From NCBI GenBank assembly GCA_964445985.1, contig CAYUMU010000019.1:1-64000 (forward strand): DNA of 64,000 nucleotides, written 5' to 3'. This stretch comes from CAYUMU01 sp964445985. GTDB taxonomy: Bacteria; Planctomycetota; Planctomycetia; Pirellulales; S012-138. Every line of letters begins with the position of its first letter. Position 1 is the first letter of the stretch. The notes below the pieces were generated by a model that ran no database searches, was not told where the DNA came from, and saw only the letters and a list, made by a program, of their open reading frames with translations. The position numbers were made by a program, and so were the translations under genes. Below are positions 46,430 to 55,404 of this stretch, piece after piece.

Positions 46430-46706
46430 CGGCAGTGGAAACAGCTCAACGACACGAGGCAGGCCGTTTCAAAGGCAATTTCCGCAGCCGCGCGCCGTGC
46501 GAATATCACAAAGCGGGTGACGGCTCATACGTTTCGGCATTCGTTTGCAACGCACTTGACCGATGCGGACTTGCGACAACCGTACGGCGCAGGAACCCCT
46601 TGACCACAGCGACGTTAGGACAACAATGATTTATACGCACGTTTTGAACCGGAGAGGCCGCGGCGTCCGCGGCCCGGCTGATTCTGACAGTTTTGATTCC
46701 GAATAA
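46430..46706 (+). pseudogene. intI: 3' part of an integron integrase gene (relic 2), frameshifted
   Basis: One frame (46430-46576) reads WKQLNDTRQAVSKAISAAAR then RANITKRVTAHTFRHSFATHL and TDADLR, which holds the catalytic HxxR of tyrosine recombinases (HTFRH). After small insertions near 46577-46589 the frame changes and continues RTAQEPLDHSDVRTTMIYTH then VLNRRGRGVRGPADSDSFDSE to TAA 46704-46706. Together these are the last 90 or so residues of IntI: the box II His/Arg, the GH-like DH and the Tyr nucleophile. The 5' two-thirds are missing, cut off by the MITE. A clear remnant and not a functional recombinase. Confidence 0.85.
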
Positions 46707-46752
46707 CGCGCGCAGGTTATTCAGAAATTTTATGAACAAACAGTAGTTATCC
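46707..46752 (+). other. Putative attI site 2
   Basis: Same sequence as attI 1 (GAATAACGCGCGCAGGTTATTC, then GAACAAACAGTA) up to the core, which here is GTTATCC at 46746-46752. Cassette 3 would begin at T46747. That the two copies part exactly after GTTA is what integration of different cassettes would give. Confidence 0.6.
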
Positions 46753-46789
46753 GCTACTGGTTGGGGTGTGTCCAGGTTTGGGATCAAAA

Positions 46790-47329
46790 ATGATGCGATT
46801 ACTCAAAGCCGCTCGCAACGTACTTTTGCTTCCTTTTGCAATTATTGTTGCCATACCAGTCGTGTTGTTTATCGTCGTCGCCATCATTGTGACTCTACCG
46901 CGATCACTATGGTCTAGTCATCGATGGCGCCAAAAGCTTCGACGAGATGGTCGCTACAAGAATCCTGCTATCCAACCACATTCTTTATCTACCGGAACTT
47001 TGATTGTGGATTCACCTATCGTTGGTTGGAACATTACTCAATGCTGGTGGACACCCGATAATGTTCTCGATATTTCACCAGAGCCTATCCCAACCGATAC
47101 TGATCGAAATTCTCACATCCGCAACAAAACGGAGCAACTAGAACTTTCATTTGATCGCTGGGTATCTAAACGATATCTGGATGCAAATGCGGGGACAGCA
47201 GTTTTGATTGGCTATCGCGGTGGCGACTCTCTTGCTCGACAGATATCTCGACGTACAAATATACCTGTTGTAAAATCGCGGTCTGGGCCGATTGCGTTAC
47301 ACTCGAAACCAACAATTGCGCGCGGATAA
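46790..47329 (+). CDS. Gene cassette 3: membrane-anchored protein of unknown function
   Basis: About 179 residues from ATG 46790 (or 46793). Residues about 14-40 form one strongly hydrophobic helix (NVLLLPFAIIVAIPVVLFIV), followed by a basic patch (RWRQKLRRDGRYK), so the bulk is probably cytoplasmic with an N-terminal anchor. The soluble part includes VGWNITQCWWTPDN and ANAGTAVLIGYRGGDSLARQ. No family recognised. The TAA stop (47327-47329) sits inside GGATAAC, the start of the attC. Low GC compared with flanking chromosomal genes. Confidence 0.7.
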   Translation: MMRLLKAARNVLLLPFAIIVAIPVVLFIVVAIIVTLPRSLWSSHRWRQKLRRDGRYKNPAIQPHSLSTGTLIVDSPIVGWNITQCWWTPDNVLDISPEPIPTDTDRNSHIRNKTEQLELSFDRWVSKRYLDANAGTAVLIGYRGGDSLARQISRRTNIPVVKSRSGPIALHSKPTIARG

Positions 47330-47413
47330 CAAATGGATGCACCGGAGCGGGCGAAGGACCGGGTTGGCAATGGTGAATCAATCGCGCCCGCCCGGTGATC
47401 CTGGACGTTCGTC
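47324..47413 (+). other. attC-like site of cassette 3 (90 bp)
   Basis: Begins GGATAAC and ends GTTCGTC at 47407-47413. Left arm ATGCACCGGAGCGGGCG pairs with right arm CGCCCGCCCGGTGAT, leaving two unpaired bases on the left as in the first attC. GGATAAC is the exact complement of GTTATCC at the 5' end of this same cassette (46746-46752), the pairing expected when the cassette is circular. The outer boxes deviate from the strict consensus. Confidence 0.68.
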
Positions 47414-47466
47414 CTTAAAGCCCATGGCAAATACATTGTTCGTGAATTTCCAAGAGGTGAAAATCC

Positions 47467-47952
47467 ATGCAGATTCCAGAACCACAAGCGGAACATCTTT
47501 GGCTCCATCAACTCATCGGCGAGTGGAGTATCGAATCCGAATGCATCATGGCCCCCGACCAGCCGCCAATGAAAACCACAGGCCGTGAGACCGTTCGTGC
47601 GTTGGGCAAATTCTGGACAATCGGCGAGGGTGCGGGTTATACTCCAGACGACGAATCATGTGATTCGATAATGACACTTGGATATGATCCCCAAACAAAG
47701 CGGTTTGTCGGTTCATTTATCGCATCCGCGATGACGCATCTGTGGCCGTACAATGGTTCACTCGACGCGTCTGAAAAGATTCTGACGCTCGACTCCGAGG
47801 GGCCGAGCTTCGCCGGCGATGGCACAATGGCCAAGTATCAGGACATCATCGAATTCCTCTCGCCGAATCACCGGACGCTCACTGCGCGGGTGCAAAACGC
47901 GGATGGTTCTTGGCAACAGTTCATGACCTCGCACTATCGCCGCACGCAATAG
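47467..47952 (+). CDS. DUF1579-like protein (cassette 4)
   Basis: A 161-residue protein with GAGGTG 8 bases before ATG 47467. HLWLHQLIGEWSIESE at the N-terminus, GRETVRALGKFWTIGEG, a middle SIMTLGYDPQTKRFVGSFI, and ILTLDSEGPSFAGDGTMAKY fit the DUF1579 family, beta-rich proteins of unknown biochemical role that occur often in environmental integron cassettes. It follows the attC of cassette 3 in the same direction. No attC was found after its stop, so the array is truncated here. Confidence 0.82.
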   Translation: MQIPEPQAEHLWLHQLIGEWSIESECIMAPDQPPMKTTGRETVRALGKFWTIGEGAGYTPDDESCDSIMTLGYDPQTKRFVGSFIASAMTHLWPYNGSLDASEKILTLDSEGPSFAGDGTMAKYQDIIEFLSPNHRTLTARVQNADGSWQQFMTSHYRRTQ

Positions 47953-48526
47953 ACGATTCCAAACGGAACGGGTGGCCACGCCATGAGCCTAAGCGAAGGG
48001 CGTGGTTGCAGCGCAACCCGAGGCCGAACCTGCTCTCGCCGACCGGGCCAGCAACTCCCAGGGGCAATCATGGGCATCTCCAGATCCCACAACGGCCACG
48101 GCTTAAGAACCATTGCCTTGGCAGCTTCGTAGCAAAAAAGGACGCGGTTTTGCCCTGGTGAGTTGCCGTCTACCCAGGAAAGCCGCGTCGTCCCCGCCCA
48201 GGCCGCTTGTGGGCGGTGAGTGCTTCTTCCGCCAGCGGGGGGGCACGGCACGGGTGGAATTCATTGCCCAAGGAGCAGTTTGCCAACGGCGGTTCCCGCG
48301 AATTTCTCTTCGCGCATACCCGCCTTCAATGGTAGCTTTAAGGCCAGACGAAATGGGGGAAAGGCTAGCCGGCCTGGCAAAGCGCCCAGCAAAGAGCCCA
48401 GCAAAGAGCTTGGTGAAAACGCCTTCCCTCCACGGGGGTGGCTCATGGGCGTCCCCGGTCCTCAATCGCCGCATGGCGATTGGGGACGACAAACTTGGGT
48501 AGAATGAAAACTCGCTCGTACAAATT
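47953..48526. other. Noncoding gap with dispersed repeats after the integron
   Basis: No gene is supported. At 47970-48005 a GGGTGGCCACGCCATGAGCC repeat resembles 6143-6180. Further on are GC-rich stretches with overlapping frames on both strands that lack protein character. Confidence 0.5.
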
Positions 48527-48566
48527 TCCTCCGCGGGTTGAGACCCGCGGGTGTTTCTCAGGAGGA
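48527..48566 (+). promoter_or_regulatory. 5' leader hairpin that may mask the PPIase ribosome site
   Basis: TCCTCC (48527-48532) is complementary to GGAGGA (48561-48566), which is the ribosome site for ATG 48576. An inner stem GCGGGT/ACCCGC (48533-48538, 48543-48548) would help close it. The structure could sequester the start until melted or bound. Prediction by eye only. Confidence 0.4.
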
Positions 48567-48575
48567 TATGAATCC

Positions 48576-49988
48576 ATGCTTCGTGGTATTTTAGGCCTGG
48601 CCATCGTCGCCGCTCTCTTGACCCCGCTTTCGGCACAAGACGCCGCCGGCAATGCGGCCGATGCCTTCAATCAAAAGTTCGATCAATGGGTCGGCCTCCT
48701 GGAACGCCTGCGCTCCATCCAGGCCGAGTACAAAGTGGCCAAGCCCGAGCTGCGAACGGGCTTGGAGCAGGAATTCAACACCAAGCTCAAAGAAGCCCAA
48801 GACCTCTACCCCCAAATGGTTTCGGGCGCCGAGGCCGCCTACAAAGCCAAGCCAGACGATAAACGCCTGACCGACTTTGTGATGGGCATGGCCATGCAGG
48901 CCTACGAAGAAGGTCGCTACGAGGAAGCGATTCGCCTGGCCGAGCTGGTCATTCAGCACGATCCTCGCAACCCCGAAATCTACCACCTGGCAGGCCAGGC
49001 CGCCTTCGAGCTCACGCGGCTCGACCTGACGGAAAAGTATCTGACCAAGGCCAAAGAAGAGCTCACCCGGCAAAAGAAAGAGTTCCACGGCGAAGCCATG
49101 CTGGCCGACCTGGCCCGCGAACGCGAACTGTGGGAGGTGGAAAAGGCAGCCCGCGAGCGTGACGCGAAACCGGCCGGCGACCCCCTGGCCTTGCCCCGCG
49201 TAAAGCTCAAAACCACCAAGGGCGACGTGATTGTCGAACTGTATGAAAACGACGCCCCCAACACCGTGGCCAACTTCATTAGTCTGGTGGAAGACGGCTA
49301 TTACGATGGCACCCCCTTCCATCGCGTGATCGCCAACTTCATGGCCCAGGGTGGCGATCCCACCGGGACCGGAACCGGCGGACCTGGCTACAAGATTCCC
49401 TGCGAGTGCTACGGCCCCAATCCCCGCATGCACTTCCGGGGCACGCTCAGCATGGCCCACTCAGGCCGTGATACCGGCGGCTCGCAGTTCTTTCTCACCT
49501 TCAAGCCCACGCGGCACCTCGACAACCTGCACACGGCGTTCGGCCGGGTGGTCGAAGGCATGGACGTGGTCGATCAATTCACGCGTCGCACGCCCGACAG
49601 CCCCGGCGCCGGCGAGCCCGACAAGATCATCAGCGCCACCGTCCTCAACAAACGCGACCACGAATACAAGCCCCGCAAAGTAGGCGACCCCGAACCCAAG
49701 CCCGCCGGCGACACACCCGCTGGTGATAAACCCGCGGACGACAAGCCTGCCGGTGATAAACCGGCCGCCACCACTCCTCCGGCCGCCAACGACAAGCCCG
49801 CGGACGACAAGCAGCCGGCGACCGGCGACAAGCCCACCGACGACAAGCCCGCCATCGACGCTCCCACCGGCGATAAACCCGCGGGCGACAAGCCGGCCAC
49901 CGACGCCAAGCCCCCGGCCACCGACCCGCCGGCGAATGCGGACAAGCCCGAGCCGAGCGACAGCCCGGCCAAGGAAGACGACAAATAA
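48576..49988 (+). CDS. Exported TPR plus cyclophilin-type peptidyl-prolyl isomerase with repetitive tail
   Basis: A 470-residue protein. Signal peptide LRGILGLAIVAALLTPLSA ends near residue 20. Residues about 75-205 hold helical TPR-like repeats (YEEGRYEEAIRLAELVIQHD, YHLAGQAAFELTRLD). The cyclophilin domain spans about 207-370: TTKGDVIVELYENDAP, FHRVIANFMAQGGD and GSQFFLTFKPTRHLDNLHTAFGRV are the family blocks, including the catalytic Arg and the GSQFF active-site strand. The last 90 residues repeat GDKPA and DDKPA units, likely disordered. ATG 48576 has AGGAGG upstream. Probably catalyses prolyl isomerisation of exported proteins. Confidence 0.93.
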   Translation: MLRGILGLAIVAALLTPLSAQDAAGNAADAFNQKFDQWVGLLERLRSIQAEYKVAKPELRTGLEQEFNTKLKEAQDLYPQMVSGAEAAYKAKPDDKRLTDFVMGMAMQAYEEGRYEEAIRLAELVIQHDPRNPEIYHLAGQAAFELTRLDLTEKYLTKAKEELTRQKKEFHGEAMLADLARERELWEVEKAARERDAKPAGDPLALPRVKLKTTKGDVIVELYENDAPNTVANFISLVEDGYYDGTPFHRVIANFMAQGGDPTGTGTGGPGYKIPCECYGPNPRMHFRGTLSMAHSGRDTGGSQFFLTFKPTRHLDNLHTAFGRVVEGMDVVDQFTRRTPDSPGAGEPDKIISATVLNKRDHEYKPRKVGDPEPKPAGDTPAGDKPADDKPAGDKPAATTPPAANDKPADDKQPATGDKPTDDKPAIDAPTGDKPAGDKPATDAKPPATDPPANADKPEPSDSPAKEDDK

Positions 49989-50032
49989 GCCTGGCGGATT
50001 AGCCAACCCTACGAATAACCCAAATCCAAACC

Positions 50033-50073
50033 GGCCGGTGCGACGAGCAGTGCTCATCGCACCGGCCTTTTTT
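50033..50073 (+). terminator. Intrinsic terminator after the PPIase gene
   Basis: Stem GGCCGGTGCGA (50033-50043) with TCGCACCGGCC (50057-50067), extended by GAGC/GCTC around a small loop, followed by six T (50068-50073). The clearest Rho-independent terminator of the window. Confidence 0.9.
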
Positions 50074-50392
50074 GCGCCTCGCGAACGAGCGCGTTCAGTG
50101 GTCGCCGGGGCCACTATTTCGTCTCCCAGCGCACCCGCGATGCTTGCTATAAACCGTAGCTCGTCGTGATAGAATCGCCGACGTTCGGTCCAAGCTCCGC
50201 CCGAATGTGGTGGGCGCAAGCACGGCCACCCTTCAAATGCCCCCCGTGTTATGCTTGCTGGCGGGGTTTGGCGATTCAACCCGCATTGTGGCAGGCAGAA
50301 TGCCTGCCCTGCATTGGCTCCCCAGATGGCCTTGTGCGGCATCATTGATCCAGCCATGTTCCGACCGTCGATAGCGCCAAGAGACTTTTCCT
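50074..50392. other. Gap between the terminator and the RM operon 3' end
   Basis: No gene. It contains a GTGGGCGCAAGCACGGCC stretch and a GTGTTATGCTTGCTGG stretch, related to the sequence at 56196-56260. Confidence 0.45.
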
Positions 50393-53300
50393 TCACTGCG
50401 GAATGGGTACAGAGCGAGCGATTTCGACTTCCGCACTCGTTAATGCGAAAAGTGCGGACACTCGCGCTTCGATAGCTACTCGCTGGGCATGTGCTTGTCG
50501 CTCCCTAACGGTGCGCTGATGACGCACGCGCATAACTTTCACCTCTTCAAGGGTTTGAATTAGCGAACGCACAAGTTGCTCGATTTCTTCTCGCTGGGTT
50601 TGCGAAGCGATGGGAATGGGTAGAGATTGAATAAACTGCTTCCCATGGGAGTAATATCCGCCACGAAACACGCTAGTATTCTTTCGAATGAACGCTTCGC
50701 TGAGGGGATGATTGAGGACTGCAAGCAAGTAGTGATTCGTGACATCGGCATTGGGCTTCGGCCGAATCATATAATATGGGCCGTTCCCGCCGCCGGTAAC
50801 AATAATGTTCGTGTCATCAAATGCGTAACGAGGTTCAAGCGACAGAATCGGAAGGATAATTTTTTCCGTATCGAACTTCACCAGGCTCTGTGACCGGCCG
50901 AACTGATACCACTGCCGTTCGGCCGCCGTGCCGCCGGTCACATTACGCTTGTCAAGTTCGCTCCGCCGAGCAGTGAGATACTCAAAGCAACCAGGGTAAG
51001 AGCGTTGAAATTCGGCCGGCTGGATAAGTCTTGCCTTCGTACCCCTGGAGCTGGGGATGAGATGGTAGGGGAAAATCATCCACTTATTTGGCATCGGCCG
51101 CTCATAGGCGTTCAGTGCAACGTCATGGAGGCAGGGGCGCAACACGCCCCGCTCGATTTCCCAATCGCGCCCGTTCCATTGAGTAGTGATCGAGTGTTGC
51201 GACTCACGCGTAGCCTGCACGATGTAAACCTCGTCTGCGCTCGTTTGAACCCCGACGAAGATCTCGGCAACCGACTCGAGTGTCGAAGGAAACGAAGACC
51301 GGATACGACTGAACAGTGAAGCCGTTTCCGGATTGGCGAATTGCCATGGAGCGTCGGTTAGCTCAGCTGATGGCACTGTTGCAAAAATCGCTTGCCCGTC
51401 ATATCGCCAACGTTCAAGGGACTCAATTCGCTCGAATCGGACATCTTGATGATCTTGATGAGACAAAATCAGAATACACGTGTAGTTGGACGTGTTTGGA
51501 CCGAATACTTGCTGTGTTCCGAAGTGAACAATCTGTTCCACGTGATGGCCTATGAGTCGTCGCAATGCCTTACCCGACTGGATAGACATGAATTTGTGCG
51601 GCACTATCAGGCCGACACGCCCGTCGGGGCGGGCCAGAGTAAGGGATCGCTCAACGAATAGCGCGTACTTGTCGAAGTTATTCTCGCGAGCCGTCAAATA
51701 GGGCGACCCAGCAGTTTGATAGTACGACACTTCCTCTGGCGAGTATTCCGTCATGTTCTGAATGCGAATGTACGGCGGATTACCGACGATCAAATCGAAA
51801 CCGTCGCGACGCATATCCAATGCGAACTCGGTAGCCCAATCAAATGGATTAATCTCGTCACGGGCGTCGTCAGGAAAACCTGCCATTGCCGCAACCCACT
51901 CAGGTTCGCTAACAAGCGAGTTGCCCGAACGGCAGATTTCATCCAGTGACGGAAGCGCTGGAGTACGATTTGTTTGCACGTAGTCACGAAGCGCATTGCC
52001 ACTTTCGTTCTCGATAAGCTTGAGCAACAAGCTGAAGCGTGCGACTTCCACCGCGTTCGCGTCAATGTCCACGCCTCGAAGATGGACGAGCAGAATCCGT
52101 CGCCGTTCTTCAAGCGTCAACCGGTATTGACCGGCGGCGACTTCATACACGGTTCGGCCGAGATGGGACGGAAGATCGTTCGCTTGATACCAACTCAAGT
52201 AGTGATCTAGCAGGAATTCGTACGCAGACAGCAAAAACACGCCGGAACCGCAGCAGATATCAGCGACCGTAAAATGACAGAGGTCGTTTGGACTTTTCCC
52301 CTCGACGGCAGGTCCAAGCGTCCGCTGGACGATGGAGTCGACAACGAATCGCGGGGTCGGCACAACCCCGCCACTTTCCCGAACTTCGGGCTTGTGGACG
52401 ATCTCGACGCCGTTAGCGCTGACCCTGATGATCTCGCCGAGGAACTGCTCGTAGATCTCGCCGAGCACTTCTGTTTCCACAACAGCGAACGTGTACGGAC
52501 TCTGCGGATAGTACAATTCCGAAATAATAGCGTGCAGCGTCACATCGCTAATGCGAATGCCGAGCGGTTTATCGTCTAGAAGTCGAAACAAGCCGGAGTC
52601 GTAGAACTCGTCAGCTCGATGTAGGAGCGTCATCAACGCGTCGAATGTTCCAGGAGACGACAGACCTTTAAGCGTTTCATAATTCTCAAGTTCGCGGTCT
52701 TCGCAGATTCGAAGGAAGACTATTCGGGTAAGAAACAGCTGAACCGCGTAGGTCAGTTCTTGTGGAGTCAGACTCGGCGTGTTCGAGTGTATATCAACTG
52801 CAAGGCGGTGCCGCCATGAGCGAACCTGACGGAGAAAGTAATCGTCAAACTGCTCCGAACCGTGCCCCGTGAACCCGACGGCGAAACGATTGTCAAAGTC
52901 GCCGGAATAGACAACATCTCTCGAAAAATAGCCCCAGAGTTCATCAAAACGCGTCTCGAATTCCTCATAATCGACAAGCAGCAAGCGTGCTACGCGCGGG
53001 TCATCGCTATCACTTGGAATTGGCCGACAATCGTAAATCGCAAGCTGATGAAAATTCGTCAGGACTGATATGGGGAGGCTGGCAGAATACCCGTACCGCC
53101 GCGTCTGGAACGCTGGCGCTCGATCGCGGTCAATGTGGACGCTCGGCTTCTTCGCCTCGACGAAGAGCTTTCGTTGACGCGCCAACCGCAGCTCATAGTC
53201 CGGCTTCTTCGACAGTCGCTCCTCTCCAACTCCGACGGTCGCTTCTTCAATGACTTCGCGCAGGGAAAGTGGCTGACCAGAATCATTGTGGACGTCCCAG

Positions 53301-53452
53301 CCGTAGGCTTCCAGAAGTGGTGTGATGAAGTCGGTGCGAGCCTGGGTTTCGTTGTACGAGGGACGAAGATAGTCAGACTGGTTCCGAGCGAATCGCCGCA
53401 CGAGTTCTGCAACCCGCAATCGCGACTGTTCCTTGGCATCGGTATTCATCAT
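50393..53452 (-). CDS. Type IIG-like restriction-modification enzyme (nuclease-methyltransferase fusion)
   Basis: A 1019-residue enzyme with cutting and methylating activities in one chain. The N-terminal domain carries a PD-(D/E)xK nuclease signature: PDYELR with Asp85, then VEAKK with Glu99 and Lys101. The adenine-methyltransferase domain has motif I DICCGSGVF at 398-406 and motif IV NPPY at 558-561. The remaining part ends in a TaqI_C-like target-recognition region and a coiled coil (VRSLIQTLEEVKVMRVRHQ). This resembles Eco57I/MmeI type enzymes. It overlaps the separate methyltransferase by 4 bp (ATGA) and comes last in the operon, so protection is made first. Confidence 0.9.
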   Translation of the reverse strand: MMNTDAKEQSRLRVAELVRRFARNQSDYLRPSYNETQARTDFITPLLEAYGWDVHNDSGQPLSLREVIEEATVGVGEERLSKKPDYELRLARQRKLFVEAKKPSVHIDRDRAPAFQTRRYGYSASLPISVLTNFHQLAIYDCRPIPSDSDDPRVARLLLVDYEEFETRFDELWGYFSRDVVYSGDFDNRFAVGFTGHGSEQFDDYFLRQVRSWRHRLAVDIHSNTPSLTPQELTYAVQLFLTRIVFLRICEDRELENYETLKGLSSPGTFDALMTLLHRADEFYDSGLFRLLDDKPLGIRISDVTLHAIISELYYPQSPYTFAVVETEVLGEIYEQFLGEIIRVSANGVEIVHKPEVRESGGVVPTPRFVVDSIVQRTLGPAVEGKSPNDLCHFTVADICCGSGVFLLSAYEFLLDHYLSWYQANDLPSHLGRTVYEVAAGQYRLTLEERRRILLVHLRGVDIDANAVEVARFSLLLKLIENESGNALRDYVQTNRTPALPSLDEICRSGNSLVSEPEWVAAMAGFPDDARDEINPFDWATEFALDMRRDGFDLIVGNPPYIRIQNMTEYSPEEVSYYQTAGSPYLTARENNFDKYALFVERSLTLARPDGRVGLIVPHKFMSIQSGKALRRLIGHHVEQIVHFGTQQVFGPNTSNYTCILILSHQDHQDVRFERIESLERWRYDGQAIFATVPSAELTDAPWQFANPETASLFSRIRSSFPSTLESVAEIFVGVQTSADEVYIVQATRESQHSITTQWNGRDWEIERGVLRPCLHDVALNAYERPMPNKWMIFPYHLIPSSRGTKARLIQPAEFQRSYPGCFEYLTARRSELDKRNVTGGTAAERQWYQFGRSQSLVKFDTEKIILPILSLEPRYAFDDTNIIVTGGGNGPYYMIRPKPNADVTNHYLLAVLNHPLSEAFIRKNTSVFRGGYYSHGKQFIQSLPIPIASQTQREEIEQLVRSLIQTLEEVKVMRVRHQRTVRERQAHAQRVAIEARVSALFALTSAEVEIARSVPIPQ

Positions 53453-55221
53453 AGACCGGCCTTGAGTTTGCGTTTGCGACGTCGCGACATTCGGCGATCA
53501 CGCATTTTCGTCCAAATGGTTTTCAGTGCCTCACAGTCGGACTTCGACATGCCCATGCCTTTGATAAGCACTTGCTTGGCATTTTCTTGAAGAACCTGCT
53601 CCAATCCGCCTGCTCGAATCAGGCGATCACATTCCTTCAGTGGCAGCGCGTCTGCGAGCTGCGCGGGCATCAATAGCCGTTCCGCTTCTGTCGGCTCGAG
53701 TTCCAAAACACCCCCGCCGTAGCTTCGCCCTTCAACTTCCGCGGAAGCTGCAGTGAGATGCGTATACATATTCGCAATGATTCGCTCTCGATCACCTTTG
53801 CATGTTAGGCGATGTATAGTATCGGTTGATGTCGCATCGGCAGTGTTTAAGACGGCACGAGGAAAGTCATAGATTTGCCGGAAGAGGAAGCCATCGGGTA
53901 TCCAAACAGACGGCACTGCGTACCACGGGGAACGGATCGAGCACTTGTACCCACGGTTGTATGCATTTTGTTCGCCTTCACGGACGTATTCGCCTAACGA
54001 CTTGGGAAGTTTACCCCCGTTGAGCGAACCGAGGTGGAGAAGATGCACACGGTCGCCGTTCTTCGCAAGCCCTTTCCATTCCGCCTTGTCGATGACGGCA
54101 CCGGAAAGGTGTGCCGAACGAGATACCAGTGGAATCGTAAACGCAGCGAGCCTTCGCTCTTCGATTTGTCCACCGTCAAGGACGAAGAATTCGTTCTTGC
54201 CAGTGACAACCCCGACGTCAACCGTTGCATGGGTGGAAAGCGACGTCGCAACGGCAGATGATCGAAGATCACGCAGGAAATCGATCTCACGTTGGCTCAA
54301 AAAGTATTTGAGCCATTTTTCGTTGTCGTGGCGGACAACCTTCGGATCGATCTTGGACAAGAGATTCTGTGGTGACCGTGAGGTAATCTCTTCAACGGTA
54401 GCAGTTTCAATTAGACCAACACGGCAAACATTGGAAGGCGTCGGTGAAGGCAGCGCATTTTCCGCCAGCAGCAAGACGACCTCCTGCTCGGCGTTCTCAA
54501 AAAACAATTCATTGCAAGCGATGATGTCGATCCGTTTGAAACGGTCAACGAGGTACGATCGAAGTTGCGCCGCATAGGTTACTTGCAAGAGTTCCGCGGG
54601 GAGGACGAACGCCATGCGACCCCCCGGGCGCAATAGCCTCGCACCTGCAACGACAAATGGCACCCAAATATTTGTTAGGCGATTGGGGGTCAGTCCAACA
54701 TCGGCCATGATCGACATGGCAAGCGACCGGTGGGGTTCTGGGAAGGTTTGGTATCGAATGAACGGCGGGTTCCCAATGACGACGTCGAACGACGATGAGG
54801 CAGAATTGAGAGTCCATTCGAAAAAATCACCGGTAACTACCGTGTGATTCCCAGCGTCGCGAAGGAGCCGCCGAAGGATGCCACGCGCAGCCTCTGCCTC
54901 AGTGCTGTTGATTTCAATTCCTACAAGACTCTTCGCGACCTTTGATGGCTTCGCGCCTTTCTCACAAAGTACCGCAGCCGCTGCACGCAAAAATGCCCCG
55001 TCACCGCAGCTTGGTTCTACGATGCGATCGTCGGCAGACCGAATCGCCCAACTGCACAGCCATTCGGCCACTCTTCGCGACGTGTAATAACCTCCCCGTA
55101 ACTTGTCTGCGTCCGCATCTTGAAATCGCCCTGCCTTTGGTCCATTCTGCATGCCACTGACCGCTGGTCCCAGAAAAGCCGGCGAGGCTGTTGAATCGTT
55201 TCTGGCAGAAGTCCGTGCCAT
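53449..55221 (-). CDS. N6-adenine DNA methyltransferase
   Basis: A 590-residue Eco57I-like methyltransferase. Motif X region GGYYTSRRVAEWLC (43-56), motif I VEPSCGDGAFL (68-78) for SAM, and motif IV GNPPFIRYQ (150-158) for catalysis on adenine. The C-terminal half probably recognises the target, with TaqI_C-like character, and ends in a basic tail (RDRRMSRRRKRKLK). ATG 55152 is an alternative start just before the conserved segment. Positioned between a small protein (55405-55707) and the nuclease-methyltransferase fusion, it forms the stand-alone protective enzyme, comparable to M.Eco57I alongside the bifunctional Eco57I enzyme. Confidence 0.9.
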   Translation of the reverse strand: MARTSARNDSTASPAFLGPAVSGMQNGPKAGRFQDADADKLRGGYYTSRRVAEWLCSWAIRSADDRIVEPSCGDGAFLRAAAAVLCEKGAKPSKVAKSLVGIEINSTEAEAARGILRRLLRDAGNHTVVTGDFFEWTLNSASSSFDVVIGNPPFIRYQTFPEPHRSLAMSIMADVGLTPNRLTNIWVPFVVAGARLLRPGGRMAFVLPAELLQVTYAAQLRSYLVDRFKRIDIIACNELFFENAEQEVVLLLAENALPSPTPSNVCRVGLIETATVEEITSRSPQNLLSKIDPKVVRHDNEKWLKYFLSQREIDFLRDLRSSAVATSLSTHATVDVGVVTGKNEFFVLDGGQIEERRLAAFTIPLVSRSAHLSGAVIDKAEWKGLAKNGDRVHLLHLGSLNGGKLPKSLGEYVREGEQNAYNRGYKCSIRSPWYAVPSVWIPDGFLFRQIYDFPRAVLNTADATSTDTIHRLTCKGDRERIIANMYTHLTAASAEVEGRSYGGGVLELEPTEAERLLMPAQLADALPLKECDRLIRAGGLEQVLQENAKQVLIKGMGMSKSDCEALKTIWTKMRDRRMSRRRKRKLKAGL

Positions 55222-55404
55222 AAATCCGTTTCCCGTAGCGTGTTGCGTTGTTGTCGAAAGAATGGCTGCTTCTCCCGGGAGAAGCCGAAAGCAAGAGGGC
55301 GCTGGCTTCTAGAAGAGGGGGAGTGCAAGCAGTGGACATTAGAACAGAAGTCGCCCCATCAATCCAGACGGGGCAATCGTTCTCAGAATTCCAGAGACAA
55401 CAAT

